The notes under the pieces: generated by a model | Seen by the model: the letters and a program-made list of their open reading frames with translations, nothing else | Database searches by the model: none | What the model was told of the DNA's origin: nothing | Source: Vulcanimicrobiota bacterium | GTDB taxonomy: Bacteria > Vulcanimicrobiota > Vulcanimicrobiia > Vulcanimicrobiales > Vulcanimicrobiaceae | Assembly: GCA_027452165.1 (NCBI GenBank) | Contig: DAIDGX010000024.1 | Span: 230,590 to 294,589 of the forward strand | Reading direction: 5' to 3' | DNA length: 64,000 nucleotides | In this document: positions 17,061-27,416 of the stretch, one piece after another | How positions within the stretch are numbered: position 1 is the first letter of the stretch | How the letters are laid out: each line of letters opens with the position of its first letter | Translations under genes and position numbers: made by a program

Positions 17061-18948
17061 TTACACGGGCGAACAGATCGAGGTCCTCAAGGGTCTCGAA
17101 GCCGTGCGGAAACGCCCGGGCATGTATATCGGCAACACCGCGGAGCGCGGGTTGCATCAACTCGTGTACGAAGCCGTCGATAACGCCGTCGATGAAGCGC
17201 TCGCGGGTTACGCTGAAAACGTCAAGGTGACGATCTACAAGGACAACTCGTGTTCGGTCGAAGACGACGGGCGCGGTATTCCGGTGGACATGCACGCCGA
17301 AGAGAAGCTTCCCGCGGTCGAGGTCGTGATGACGATCCTGCACGCCGGCGGTAAATTCGGGAAGGGCGGCTACAAAGTTTCAGGTGGCCTGCACGGCGTG
17401 GGCATCTCGGTCGTCAACGCGCTCTCGGAGTGGATGGTGACGCGGATCAAGCGCGACGGTGCGATCTACGAGATGCGCTTCGAGCGCGGCATCACCGCGC
17501 AAAAGCTCAAGAAGGTCGGTAAGACCGATGCGACGGGAACCTTCCAGCATTGGAAGCCCGATCCCGAGATGTTCGAAACGCTCGATCTGCATTGGGATAT
17601 TCTTCAAAAACGCCTGCGCGAACTCGCCTTTTTAAACCGTGGGCTTTCGATCACGCTGCGCGACGAGCGTCCCGACGAACCGCGCGAGCGCACGTATAAG
17701 TTCGACGGCGGCATCGTTTCGTTCGTCGAGTGGTTGAACGAGAAGAAGGACGCGCTGCATCCCATCATCTCGACGCACTCGGAGCGCGAGGGCGTCGATG
17801 TCGAGGTGGCGATGGCGTGGACCGACACCTATTCCGAGCAGATTTTCAGCTACGCGAACAACATCAACACGATCGAAGGCGGCATGCATCTGCAAGGCTT
17901 CCGTCAAGCGGTCACGCAAGCGGTCAATGGCTACGCAAAGAAGCGCGGCATGCTCAAAGAGTCCGATGGCTCGCTCTCGACCGACGATATCGTCGAAGGG
18001 CTCACGGCCGTCGTCTCGGTGAAGCTGCAAGAGCCGCAATTCGAAGGCCAGACCAAAACCAAGCTCGGTAACGCGCGCGTGCGCTCGATCGTGTATGGCT
18101 TGGTCAACGAACGTCTCGAGTTTTTCTTCGAAGAGAATCCGAAGAGCGCGCGCGCGATCATCGAAAAAACGATGCAGGCGCAGCGGGCGCGCGAGGCCGC
18201 CAAGAAAGCGCGCGATCTTTCGCGTCGTAAGAACGCCCTCGAGGGCTCGGGCCTTCCCGGCAAGCTCGTCGATTGCAAGAACACCGATCCCAAAGAGAGC
18301 GAGATCTTTCTCGTCGAAGGTGATTCGGCCGGCGGCACCGCGAAGGGCGGACGAGACCCGAACACGCAAGCGATTCTGCCGCTACGCGGTAAGATCTTGA
18401 ACGTCGAGAAGGCGCGTTTGGACAAGGTGCTCTCGAACGAAGAGATTCGAACGATGATCACGGCGCTTGGAACCGGCTTTGGCGACGAGTTCGATCTAGC
18501 GAAGCTGCGGTATCACAAGATCATCATCATGACCGACGCCGACGTGGATGGATCGCACATCCGCACGTTGCTCCTGACGTTCTTCTATCGTCAGATGCGC
18601 CCGCTCGTCGATGAAGGTCACGTCTTCATCGCCCAGCCGCCGCTCTACGGCATCAAGAAGGGCAAGAAGCAGTGGTGGGCCTTCAGTGAGGCCGATCTGA
18701 AGAACGTGCTCGGCGAGAGCGATCCCAAAGAGTTCACCATCCAGCAGTACAAAGGCTTGGGCGAGATGGATGCCGAGCAGCTGGCGGAGACGACGATGGA
18801 GGTCGGTAACCGGCGTCTGAAACGCATTACGATCGAAGACACGGTCGAAGCCGAACAGATCTTCACCGATCTGATGGGCGACAAAGTCGAACCGCGCAAG
18901 CAGTACATCTTCGACTACGCTCGCTCGGTAAAGAACCTCGACCTCTAA
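17050..18948 (+). CDS. gyrB: DNA gyrase subunit B
   Basis: GyrB supplies the ATPase of DNA gyrase, which introduces negative supercoils. The 632-residue protein shows the GHKL ATPase blocks (EAVDNAVDEALAG, EDDGRGIPVDMH, GGLHGVGISVVNALS), the transducer QTKTKLGN motif, the TOPRIM EGDSAGGTAKGGRD and the metal-binding DADVDGSHIRTLLLTF. It ends in the typical YARSVKNLDL. The TOPRIM insertion of Proteobacteria is absent. An 11-base overlap with the upstream gene suggests coupled translation. Confidence 0.97.
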   Translation: MSNNYTGEQIEVLKGLEAVRKRPGMYIGNTAERGLHQLVYEAVDNAVDEALAGYAENVKVTIYKDNSCSVEDDGRGIPVDMHAEEKLPAVEVVMTILHAGGKFGKGGYKVSGGLHGVGISVVNALSEWMVTRIKRDGAIYEMRFERGITAQKLKKVGKTDATGTFQHWKPDPEMFETLDLHWDILQKRLRELAFLNRGLSITLRDERPDEPRERTYKFDGGIVSFVEWLNEKKDALHPIISTHSEREGVDVEVAMAWTDTYSEQIFSYANNINTIEGGMHLQGFRQAVTQAVNGYAKKRGMLKESDGSLSTDDIVEGLTAVVSVKLQEPQFEGQTKTKLGNARVRSIVYGLVNERLEFFFEENPKSARAIIEKTMQAQRAREAAKKARDLSRRKNALEGSGLPGKLVDCKNTDPKESEIFLVEGDSAGGTAKGGRDPNTQAILPLRGKILNVEKARLDKVLSNEEIRTMITALGTGFGDEFDLAKLRYHKIIIMTDADVDGSHIRTLLLTFFYRQMRPLVDEGHVFIAQPPLYGIKKGKKQWWAFSEADLKNVLGESDPKEFTIQQYKGLGEMDAEQLAETTMEVGNRRLKRITIEDTVEAEQIFTDLMGDKVEPRKQYIFDYARSVKNLDL

Positions 18949-18997
18949 CCGCGCTCCGCGGGGAGGCCCGCGCCTGCGATGCGGGTATTAAGAGAAC

Positions 18998-21900
18998 GTG
19001 CGCAGGCGCTTGGGCTTTGCCGCGGTGGCGGTCGCCGTCGTCCTGATGGGGCTCCTCGTGCCGAACCGCCACGCGGTGCTCGGTTACGTGCTGCCGCGGG
19101 CGATCGGCGCAGCGACCGGCTACAAGGTGTCGATCGGCGCGTTTCATTTCGGCACCACGCACGGCGCGCTGATCGACCTGCGCGCCAGCAGGGACGGCGT
19201 GCCGGTGCTCGCGGTGCGCCGGATCGACGTGTGGTACGACGCGCGCGATCTCTTGCCCGGCAGCCATCATCGCTACGGGGTGCGGGCGATCGCGATCGAC
19301 GCGCCCTCGCTCACCCTCGTGCGCGACAAGAATGACAACTACAACGTCGCGTTGCCGGCTGCTTCATCCGGTCCGCAGGCGCCGTCGCCGCCGAATCACG
19401 TACCGCTCGCGTTGACCGTGCGGGTGCGCGACGGATCGGTTACGGTGCGCGCACCGTACCTGCTCGATCCGCACGCGCGCTATCTCGCGATACGCGGCAT
19501 CAATCTCGATGCAACGATCGACACGGCCACGCGCACGCACTATGTGCTGCACGGTGGCTTCGTCGCGCCACGGGAGGCCCCGTTCACCGCAAAGGGGACG
19601 ATCGACGTCGCGCGCGGGTATGCGATGCATCGCTTCGATGCGCCCACGGTGCCGTTGCGCGCGCTCGGAAACTTTTACATCAACGCCGATGCCGCGCGCA
19701 TTCTCGGGGGCACGGCACACGATTTAGATGTACGCGCGTACGCGCTCGGCGTGCGACCCCACGAGCCGATCGCCTATCACGTCTCCGCGCGGCTCGACGT
19801 ACACGACGCGCAACTTCACATCATCGGTCTCGTTCCACCGCTCGCACACATCGACGGACGCTTGCAACTGGTCGATGACGCATTCTTCTTCGACCGCATG
19901 CACGCGTCGGTCGCGTCGGTGCCGTTCGTCGCGAGCGGCGGTATCGTCGATTTTGCCAAGCCGCAACTGCACATAGGGGTCTCCGCCCGCGGCGATCTTG
20001 GGCAGCTGCGCCATCTCTTTGCCTTCTCGCGTGACGAACCGGTGAGCGGGCTCGCCGGCGCCAACGTGCTGATCGAGGGCGACGTGGACGATCCGGTCAT
20101 CGTGGCGAACGTCGATGCGGCGCACGCGCGATACGCGACGGTTCAGCTCGACGCGTTGCACGCCGCGCTCGCATACTACAACAGCACCGTCTATCTCGGC
20201 CCGCTGCAGGCCGACGGTGCGGGCGCGCATCTGGCTTTTCGAGGCGCCCTCGCCATCACCGATCACGTCGAGACGCAAGGCGTGCTGCACCTCGATGCCC
20301 CGGCCAATCGTTTGCCGTACGTCGGCGATCTGCTCGGCGCGCAACCCTTGGTCGGCGACATCATCGCCGACGGCAACGGCACGAACTTCAACGCGTACGG
20401 AAGCGTGACGGCCGATAGTGGACCCGAGCGCGCGGCCGCTGTGGTACACCTGCAGCCGAGCGGTATCGTGGACATCGCGCCGATTCATCTCGCCGGCGCG
20501 CGCGGTGCGTTCGACGGCGGCTATCATCTCGATCGAGCGCACGATCGCAGCGCCTTTTGGGCCACGGGAAACGACGTCGCGCTTGCGACACCGAAGCACT
20601 TAAGCTTTCTCGACGACACGCTGCCGCGATTGCCGGCGCTCGAGGGCACGATCGATCGCTTCGCGCTCGTCGGCGGTGGCCACAGCGGCGATCGCGCGCT
20701 CGTCGCCGGCGAGGTGCGCGCGCACGATACCTCGATCGCGGGCGTGCGTTTCACGCATCTGCACGCCCGTTTTGCCGGAACCCTTGCCGCCGCCGCGGTA
20801 TCGCCCGCGGTTGCGAGCGGGCCGTGGGGAACCTTCGACGGGAGCGGCGTCCTCTCGACCGACGCTCTTGCCGTGCGAGGTGCCTATCGCGGCACGCTTG
20901 CGGGATTGCGTCCCTACCTTGCGCAGGCGCCCGCGACGGGCACGATTTCCGGAACGGCGGCGCTCGCGCTCTCGCCGCAACGTATCACCATTCAGGCTGA
21001 TGACGTGCACCTGCACGGCGCAAGCGTCCACGGCATTCCGATCGAACGCGTGCGCGGAACGCTCACGTACGAAGATGGCGTCGTGCGCGTGCTCAACGCC
21101 CATGCGGGCGTTGCGGGCGGCGACGTGGTGGCGGCGGGTTCGTACGCGAGCGGCATCGCGCTCGTGGTAACCGGACTTGCCGGCGCGCAACTGCACGGAC
21201 TCGGGCTCCCGCTCGACGCCGGACGCGTCGATGCAAGCGGCGTCGTCGCGGATGGCGCGCCGCTTCCGCGTTTCTCGGGTGGCGTTACCCTCGCGCACGG
21301 AAGCGTGCAGCGTAACGCCATCCAGGGAAGCGGCATCGTCACGTTGCACGGCGACGGCGCGCATCTCGATCGCGTGGTGGGCAGCCTCGACGGCATCTAC
21401 GCGCGCGCGAGCGGAGATCTCTCGGCGCTCACCTCCGGCGACCCGGCGTACGACGTGCATGCCGACGTGCCGGCGGGCAACGTGACGCGCGCGTTGCACG
21501 CACTCGATCTGCCGGCGTTCTACAGTGACGGTACGTTCAACGCCTCGCTTGCGGTACGCGGCCGTGGCTTGGCGCCCCGGGTGAGCGGTCCGATCACCGT
21601 TCCGGCCGGCTCGATCAACGGGTTGCCGTTTCTCGACGCACACGCGCTCGTGAGCGCGGATCGTAACGGCGTGATCGCGCAGCACGGCAGCGTGCTCGTC
21701 GGCTCGACACGCCTGCAATTCTCGGCCGGCGATCGTCCGCACATCAGCGCACTGCGCGTGACCACGACGCACACCGATCTTTCCGATTTCAACAACTTCT
21801 TCGACACCGGTGACACGCTCGACGGCAACGGATCGCTGCGCTTCGACGTGGTTTCGCAATTGCACCGTATTTCGTCGAACGGCGACGTCAACATCGCGTC

Positions 21901-24202
21901 GTTTCGCTACCGCAATTTGGTCGTGGGCGATACGCGCGCCATGTGGTCGAGCTCGCGTAACCTGCTCAAGGGTTCGGTCGCTATCGGTGGCGCGCAAGGG
22001 CGCTTGATCGCGCGCGGTTCGATCGGCTTTGCACCGTCGCCGCTATGGCAAAACGTGGTGAAGAACTCGCGTTACGATCTCAGCCTCGACGTCGCGAACG
22101 CCGACGTCTCCACGCTGCTCGCCGCGGCGGGGTTCCCCGAGGTTCCGATCACGGGCCGCGCGGCCGCGAAGGCGACCGTTAGCGGGCGCTTTCCAGATCT
22201 GCGGCTGCAGGGAAGCGCGTCGCTTGATAACGGGTCGGTGTGGCGCCTGCCGCTCGACACGTTCGAGCTCACGTTCAGCTCGTCGCGCGTGGGTCGCGTA
22301 CGACTCGATCGTGGAACGCTCGTCGCACCGGGCGTCACGGCCAACGCGAGCGGCGAGTTCGGCTTTACGCCAACCGAGCCGCTGCATATGAAGGTGTACG
22401 CAAACACCAACGATCTACCGCGCCTGGTCGCACAACTCTGGCACGTGCATCTTCCGGTTACCGGCGTCTTCGAATCGACGGCCACGGTCGATGGCACCTT
22501 TGCGAGGCCGGCCTTTGCGGCGGCGTTCGACGCAACCGATGCAAGTTACGACGGGGTGGCGATTCCGCTTGCGTTCGGATCGCTGCAACTGCAGCACCAG
22601 GCGCTCGTGTTGCGCAATGCCGGCGTGAACTTCGAACATGGAGAGCTCACGCTCGCGGGCTCCCTGCCGCTGCGCCTTCAGCCCTTCGGGATCGGCCCCG
22701 CAAAGGCACCCGCCGCACTCGACCTTGCGCTCAACGGACTCGACCCCGACGTCTTCGCGGCGTTGCTCGGTAACGGCACGCAACTCGGTGGCAGCATCAA
22801 CGGGCGGATGGGGATCTCGGGAACGATCGGCGAGCCGCAGATCTTCGGCCGGTTCGACGTTGCCGGCGGCAGCTACGTGAGCGACCTCGAGCGCGTACCG
22901 ATGACCGGCATCGCCGCGAGCCTCACGTTCGATCGCACGCAGGCGACCGTGCAGCGCCTCTTCGCGCGCCTCGGAAGCGGCACGCTCGAGGCGTCGGGCA
23001 AGATCCGCTTCCCGAACGGCTTCACGAGCAGCGATGTGGGCGGTGGCGCGAGCTTCACGGTACATGCCCTGGCCAAGGGTGCCCAGCTCAACCTTCCGTC
23101 GTACGGGAGCGGCACGCTCGACGCCACCCTGGCCTTGGATCGCACGCCCGGCACGTCGGCGCGCCTCAAGGGCCGCGCCTCGCTCCAGGACGCGGTGATA
23201 CCCTTTGCGGCGTTCTTAGCCGCTTCGCAGGGAGGTCCGGTTGCGGGGACGCTCCCGGTTACCTGGCCCCTGGCGCTTCACCTTCGCCTCACCGCGGGCC
23301 GGAACGTGCGCGTGCGCGGCTCGGGCTACGGCGCGGGCCTCGATATCGGCGCCACCGGCAGCGTGAACCTGGCCGGCACGCTCGCGGCGCCCACGCTCGC
23401 GGGCGGCTTCGTCGCGACGGGCGGTACCCTGACCTATTTCGACCGGGCGTTCCGCGTGGAGCAGGGGACCGTAAACTTCGACCCGGCCGACGGCATCATC
23501 CCGACCCTTCATGCCACCGGCATCACCCACATCGTCAGCGGGGCGGGCAACGTGGGCTACAGCTCCACCGACATCACGATCGGCGTCGATGGGCCGTTGA
23601 ACGGGCTGAAGGTCGCGTTCTCGTCGAACCCGCCGGGTTATACGAACGAACAGATCCTTGCGATGATCGCGCCCTTCGGCGGGTTGATCAACGGCACCGG
23701 CTTCGTTCCGGGTCTTGCGGGCAGCCAGAGCACGGAGCTTGGAGCGCTCTCGCCGATCCCCGGAGCGCAGCCCGGCCAGACGACGGCGACCGGCACGCTC
23801 AACGTCGGTCAGGAGGCCTTCAACATTCTCAACGCCCAGTTTACCGCGGGACTCCTGTCACCGTTCGAGAGCGCGCTCTCCGAGGGGCTTGGCGTGCAGA
23901 ACGTCAACCTGACGGTCGATTATTTCGGCAACGTCGGCTTCACCGCGCAGAAGATCCTCGGCAAGACGGTCAGCTTCATCTATTCGCAAACGTTTGGAAC
24001 GCCCGACCGAACCTCGTTCGGCCTTCAGCTCGTGGGGCAGCGCTCGACCAGCGCCCAGCTGAACTTCTACTTCGTCAACGGCCCGATGCGCCTATTCGAG
24101 ACCCCGGTGCCGGGCGTCGGTACCTCGGGCCGCCAGGTGGTCGGCGAGCCGATTCAGGGACAGAGCGGCTTCTCGTTTACCCTGCAAAGGCTGTTTTGGT
24201 GA
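18998..24202 (+). CDS. tamB: translocation and assembly module protein TamB (AsmA/DUF490-type), 1734 aa
   Basis: TamB-type proteins are very long periplasm-spanning beta-groove proteins implicated in outer-membrane protein assembly and phospholipid transport. The GTG at 18998 follows an AAGAGA ribosome-binding stretch and gives an N-terminal signal anchor (GFAAVAVAVVLMGLLVP). The rest is almost entirely repeating beta-strand sequence. The last 350 residues carry the DUF490 hallmarks: SINGRMGISGTIGEPQIFG, the GGTLTYFDRAFRVEQGTVNF stretch and the EGLGVQNVNLTVDYFGNVGF stretch. It is directly upstream of bamA, the usual tamB neighbour in many diderms, with only 73 bases between. Confidence 0.92.
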   Translation: MRRRLGFAAVAVAVVLMGLLVPNRHAVLGYVLPRAIGAATGYKVSIGAFHFGTTHGALIDLRASRDGVPVLAVRRIDVWYDARDLLPGSHHRYGVRAIAIDAPSLTLVRDKNDNYNVALPAASSGPQAPSPPNHVPLALTVRVRDGSVTVRAPYLLDPHARYLAIRGINLDATIDTATRTHYVLHGGFVAPREAPFTAKGTIDVARGYAMHRFDAPTVPLRALGNFYINADAARILGGTAHDLDVRAYALGVRPHEPIAYHVSARLDVHDAQLHIIGLVPPLAHIDGRLQLVDDAFFFDRMHASVASVPFVASGGIVDFAKPQLHIGVSARGDLGQLRHLFAFSRDEPVSGLAGANVLIEGDVDDPVIVANVDAAHARYATVQLDALHAALAYYNSTVYLGPLQADGAGAHLAFRGALAITDHVETQGVLHLDAPANRLPYVGDLLGAQPLVGDIIADGNGTNFNAYGSVTADSGPERAAAVVHLQPSGIVDIAPIHLAGARGAFDGGYHLDRAHDRSAFWATGNDVALATPKHLSFLDDTLPRLPALEGTIDRFALVGGGHSGDRALVAGEVRAHDTSIAGVRFTHLHARFAGTLAAAAVSPAVASGPWGTFDGSGVLSTDALAVRGAYRGTLAGLRPYLAQAPATGTISGTAALALSPQRITIQADDVHLHGASVHGIPIERVRGTLTYEDGVVRVLNAHAGVAGGDVVAAGSYASGIALVVTGLAGAQLHGLGLPLDAGRVDASGVVADGAPLPRFSGGVTLAHGSVQRNAIQGSGIVTLHGDGAHLDRVVGSLDGIYARASGDLSALTSGDPAYDVHADVPAGNVTRALHALDLPAFYSDGTFNASLAVRGRGLAPRVSGPITVPAGSINGLPFLDAHALVSADRNGVIAQHGSVLVGSTRLQFSAGDRPHISALRVTTTHTDLSDFNNFFDTGDTLDGNGSLRFDVVSQLHRISSNGDVNIASFRYRNLVVGDTRAMWSSSRNLLKGSVAIGGAQGRLIARGSIGFAPSPLWQNVVKNSRYDLSLDVANADVSTLLAAAGFPEVPITGRAAAKATVSGRFPDLRLQGSASLDNGSVWRLPLDTFELTFSSSRVGRVRLDRGTLVAPGVTANASGEFGFTPTEPLHMKVYANTNDLPRLVAQLWHVHLPVTGVFESTATVDGTFARPAFAAAFDATDASYDGVAIPLAFGSLQLQHQALVLRNAGVNFEHGELTLAGSLPLRLQPFGIGPAKAPAALDLALNGLDPDVFAALLGNGTQLGGSINGRMGISGTIGEPQIFGRFDVAGGSYVSDLERVPMTGIAASLTFDRTQATVQRLFARLGSGTLEASGKIRFPNGFTSSDVGGGASFTVHALAKGAQLNLPSYGSGTLDATLALDRTPGTSARLKGRASLQDAVIPFAAFLAASQGGPVAGTLPVTWPLALHLRLTAGRNVRVRGSGYGAGLDIGATGSVNLAGTLAAPTLAGGFVATGGTLTYFDRAFRVEQGTVNFDPADGIIPTLHATGITHIVSGAGNVGYSSTDITIGVDGPLNGLKVAFSSNPPGYTNEQILAMIAPFGGLINGTGFVPGLAGSQSTELGALSPIPGAQPGQTTATGTLNVGQEAFNILNAQFTAGLLSPFESALSEGLGVQNVNLTVDYFGNVGFTAQKILGKTVSFIYSQTFGTPDRTSFGLQLVGQRSTSAQLNFYFVNGPMRLFETPVPGVGTSGRQVVGEPIQGQSGFSFTLQRLFW

Positions 24203-24275
24203 AACACCCAGGGTTGCGCGGAAGGCAAGGACGCGGGTCCGATAACGCGAACCTGGGGCCGGAATCCCAAGCTGG

Positions 24276-26591
24276 ATGCGCATTGCCTTCCCTCGAGGAC
24301 ACCTACTCCGCATGACCTTTGACCTTCGGCGCGTGCCGCACGTACTGATTCGGTGCGTCGGCGCCGTGCTCGCCCTCGTCGCCGCGTTGGCGCTTCTCGG
24401 CACGCCCGCCGCTCATTCGGCGCCGGCACCGAAGATCGTCTCGGTGGACGTGACCGGCAATCTGCACGTGCCGACGGCGACCATCATGCAGGCGATCCAG
24501 GCACGTCCCGGCGAGACCTACGATCCGCAGATCGTCTCGGGCGACCTGCAGCGTCTCAACGCGCTCGGGTACTTCTCCGACATCGCGCCGCCGCTCGTGC
24601 GCGCTCGTCCGAACGGCGTGGCCATCACCTATCGCGTGATCGAAAACCCGGTGATAACCAAGATCACGTTTACCGGCAACAAGCACGTGCCCAACGACAC
24701 GCTGCTCGCGCTGATGGACCTGTCGGTCGGTCAGGTGTTCAACACGAACACGTTCCGTAACGACGTGCTCAAGATCAACAACTATTACGAGCGCATCGGC
24801 TATGGCGGCCAGGTGCCGACGCACGTCAAGGACGTCAATCTCGATCCGAAGACCGGCGCGCTCGCGCTCACGATTCAAGAAGGCTTGGTCGTGCGCCACA
24901 TTATCATCGGGGGCGACCCCGTGCTGCCGCCGGCGCTGATCCTGCAGCATCTCGTGCTGAAGCCCGGGATGGAGTACTCCGACGAGATCCGCGACAAGGA
25001 CGCGCAGGCACTCCGCAAATTCTACGACGACAAGTACAAGATCGAACTCGGAAACTTCGAGGGCGGTATCGATCCGTCGTCGATCAACCTCAAGAACGGC
25101 ACCGCCGACGTCAAGTACAACGTGTACGTGGCGCGCGTGGCCGTGGTGCAAATCGTCGGCAACACGCGTACCAAAGACTATGTGATTCGCCGCGAGCTTC
25201 GCGTGGTGCCGGGCATGATCGTCGATACCGACTGGATCAAGGCCGACTACGAACGTTTGAACGCGACGCAATTCTTCTCGAAGGTCGTCCCCGACATCAA
25301 AGAGGGTCCCGATCCCAAGAAGCCGCAGGACGTGACGCTCGTGTGGCACGTCACCGAGCAACGCACCGCGTCGGCATCGGTCGGCTTTGGCTACTCGGGC
25401 GGCATCACCGGCCAGGGCCTCTATGGCACGCTCGGCATCTCGGATAACAACCTGCACGGCACGGGCAACTCCGCGACGATTCAGTTCCAGCGCGGTGCGC
25501 GTACCTACTCGACGCAGATCGGCACCTCGATTCCGTATCTGGGCAACACGCCGAAGCTCGAACGCTACTCCTTCGGCGCCAATATCTTCGCGAACGGCTC
25601 GACCTACTATTATCCGGTCTATTCGGTGGCGCAGAGCATCATTGCTACGACGCCGGTGGTCGGCGGGGTGCAGTCGCAGGTGCCCGTGACGCTCTTTCCC
25701 GGGTCGGGTTCGTCGCTGATCGGCGGCGTCGTTTCGACGAGTTCGTCGTCGGCAACCGGCGGCAACATCACGGTCGGCCGCCGTCTGAGCGACTACCTCA
25801 TCTTCTCGGTCACGCCGACGTTGCAGCGCGTGAAGTACTCGACGACGGTCCCGTCGCCATACTACTTCCAGGGCTCGCAACCCAACGTGCTCTCCGGCCC
25901 GACGCCCAACCCGCTCAATTCGAACGTGGGCGCATACAACGGCACGTTCGGCATCAGCGCGGCCTCGATCGCCAACGTGAACACGGGCCTGCCCTACCAG
26001 CTCAACACGATTGCGTTCGGCCTGGGTACCTCGCCGATCACGATCGACGATCCGTATAACCCACGGCGCGGTTGGAAGGCGAGCTTGAGCGAGTTGATCT
26101 CGTCGCCGCACTTCCTGCGTTCGAGCTTCAACTACACGCAGACCACCCTCGACGTGGCGCGCTTCTTCCCGGTGTTGAAGGACGCGACGTTCGGCCTCCA
26201 CGGCGTGGCCGATCTCTCGACGGGCGTCATTCCGCCGAGCTCGCTCTTCACGTTCTCGGATCAGCAGACGCGCGGATACAACACGGTGTTCTACGGCACC
26301 GACGCGTACTTCGGTCAGGCCGAGTTCCGTCAGCCGCTGACCGCGGACCGCAAGCTGTCGCTTGCGGTCTTCGCCGACGGGCTTCGCTATCGCATCCGCG
26401 ATGCGTCCCCGCTCGTCGATCCCTACACGAATCGCATCGTCGGCTACCCGGGCGAATGGACGAACGAGGGCGACGTCGGCATCGGCCTGCGCTTCGACGT
26501 TCCGCAACTCGGCCTGCACACGGTGCGCATCGATATTGCTCGCGGAGCCAACGGCACGCACACGAGCTTCGGCATCGGCCAGAGCTTCTAA
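24276..26591 (+). CDS. bamA: outer-membrane protein assembly factor BamA (Omp85)
   Basis: BamA is the outer-membrane beta-barrel that folds other outer-membrane proteins. After a signal peptide (VLALVAALALLGTPAAHSA) come POTRA domains, seen as VSVDVTGNLHVPTATIMQAI, ITFTGNKHVPNDTLLALM and VVQIVGNTRTKDYVIRREL. A C-terminal barrel of about 400 residues follows, with the RGWKASLSEL motif and a final strand ending SFGIGQSF, the expected aromatic C-terminal barrel signal. Two in-frame starts are possible, ATG 24276 and ATG 24312; the second puts the signal peptide closer to the N-terminus. Context between tamB and OmpH-like genes fits. Confidence 0.94.
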   Translation: MRIAFPRGHLLRMTFDLRRVPHVLIRCVGAVLALVAALALLGTPAAHSAPAPKIVSVDVTGNLHVPTATIMQAIQARPGETYDPQIVSGDLQRLNALGYFSDIAPPLVRARPNGVAITYRVIENPVITKITFTGNKHVPNDTLLALMDLSVGQVFNTNTFRNDVLKINNYYERIGYGGQVPTHVKDVNLDPKTGALALTIQEGLVVRHIIIGGDPVLPPALILQHLVLKPGMEYSDEIRDKDAQALRKFYDDKYKIELGNFEGGIDPSSINLKNGTADVKYNVYVARVAVVQIVGNTRTKDYVIRRELRVVPGMIVDTDWIKADYERLNATQFFSKVVPDIKEGPDPKKPQDVTLVWHVTEQRTASASVGFGYSGGITGQGLYGTLGISDNNLHGTGNSATIQFQRGARTYSTQIGTSIPYLGNTPKLERYSFGANIFANGSTYYYPVYSVAQSIIATTPVVGGVQSQVPVTLFPGSGSSLIGGVVSTSSSSATGGNITVGRRLSDYLIFSVTPTLQRVKYSTTVPSPYYFQGSQPNVLSGPTPNPLNSNVGAYNGTFGISAASIANVNTGLPYQLNTIAFGLGTSPITIDDPYNPRRGWKASLSELISSPHFLRSSFNYTQTTLDVARFFPVLKDATFGLHGVADLSTGVIPPSSLFTFSDQQTRGYNTVFYGTDAYFGQAEFRQPLTADRKLSLAVFADGLRYRIRDASPLVDPYTNRIVGYPGEWTNEGDVGIGLRFDVPQLGLHTVRIDIARGANGTHTSFGIGQSF

Positions 26592-26612
26592 CCCAAGACC
26601 TGTAAGGACAGC

Positions 26613-27416
26613 ATGAAGAAACGTCTCATTTCGATCCTCGTCGCGACGCTCGCCGTTACCGCGTTCATCGCGCCTGCGGCCATCGCCGCCGATCTCACCG
26701 ACGTCGGATATCTCGATCAAGCGCAACTCGGTAGCTTGCCCGTCTTCGTGCATGCCAATGCCGAGCTCGCGCAGTACCAAGCGCAGTTGCAGCAACAGTA
26801 CAAGAGTCAGTTCAACGCAGCGAAGACCGACGCGGACAAGCAGCGTATCGCCATGCAGTATCAGCAGGCGATGACCGATAAGCAGAACGAGTTGATCGGC
26901 CCGGTATATGCACGTGCGCAGATGGCGATCGCCAACGTCGCCGATCAGAAGAAGCTCTCGATCGTCGTGGATAAGCGCATCGTCGTGTACGGCGGACAGG
27001 ACATCACGAAGGACGTGATCGCGCTCGTCACGAGCTCCAAGGCGATTGCGCCGCCGCAGGCCGCCCCGCCCACGTCGGAGATCGGCTTCGTGGATCAGAC
27101 CGCGCTCGATACCGCGCAAAAGGTGAAAGACGCTGCCGATCAGCTGACCAAATATCAGCAACAAGAGCAGAAGATCTACGCCGACAAACTCAAGGACGCG
27201 AAGACCGACGTCGGCAAGCAGCAGATCATCGCCGACTACAACAAGACGATGCAGACCAAGCGCGATCAACTGCTCACACCGCTCGTGAACCAGACGAAAG
27301 CGGTAACGGCACGGATCGCTAAGTCGAAGAACTTGTTGCTCGTGATCGATCGCGCCGATGTGGTCTTCGGGGGCACGGACATCACCCAAGATGTCCAGAA
27401 TGCGCTTAACAAGTAA
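26613..27416 (+). CDS. OmpH/Skp-like periplasmic chaperone, duplicated domain, 267 aa
   Basis: OmpH/Skp proteins are periplasmic holdases for unfolded outer-membrane proteins. A clear signal peptide (ISILVATLAVTAFIAPAAIAA) is followed by two related halves. Each starts with a GYLDQ or GFVDQ strand, continues through a long Gln/Lys-rich coiled coil (LAQYQAQLQQQYKSQF; TKYQQQEQKIYADKLKDAK), and ends with a strand pair and VVYGGQDITKDV or VVFGGTDITQDV. That ending is the OmpH C-terminal signature, so the gene is an internal duplication. It lies 21 bases after bamA and is the first of three such genes. Confidence 0.85.
   Translation: MKKRLISILVATLAVTAFIAPAAIAADLTDVGYLDQAQLGSLPVFVHANAELAQYQAQLQQQYKSQFNAAKTDADKQRIAMQYQQAMTDKQNELIGPVYARAQMAIANVADQKKLSIVVDKRIVVYGGQDITKDVIALVTSSKAIAPPQAAPPTSEIGFVDQTALDTAQKVKDAADQLTKYQQQEQKIYADKLKDAKTDVGKQQIIADYNKTMQTKRDQLLTPLVNQTKAVTARIAKSKNLLLVIDRADVVFGGTDITQDVQNALNK

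Noticed and set aside
20600..21997. A 465-codon minus-strand frame within tamB
   Set aside because: Antisense shadow of a long GC-rich beta-repeat gene with no motif of its own.
24303..27389. A 1028-codon open frame on the minus strand opposite bamA and the first OmpH-like gene
   Set aside because: Its translation is His/Arg/Val/Asp-rich low-information sequence of the kind seen opposite high-GC genes; the opposite strand encodes clear BamA and OmpH proteins.
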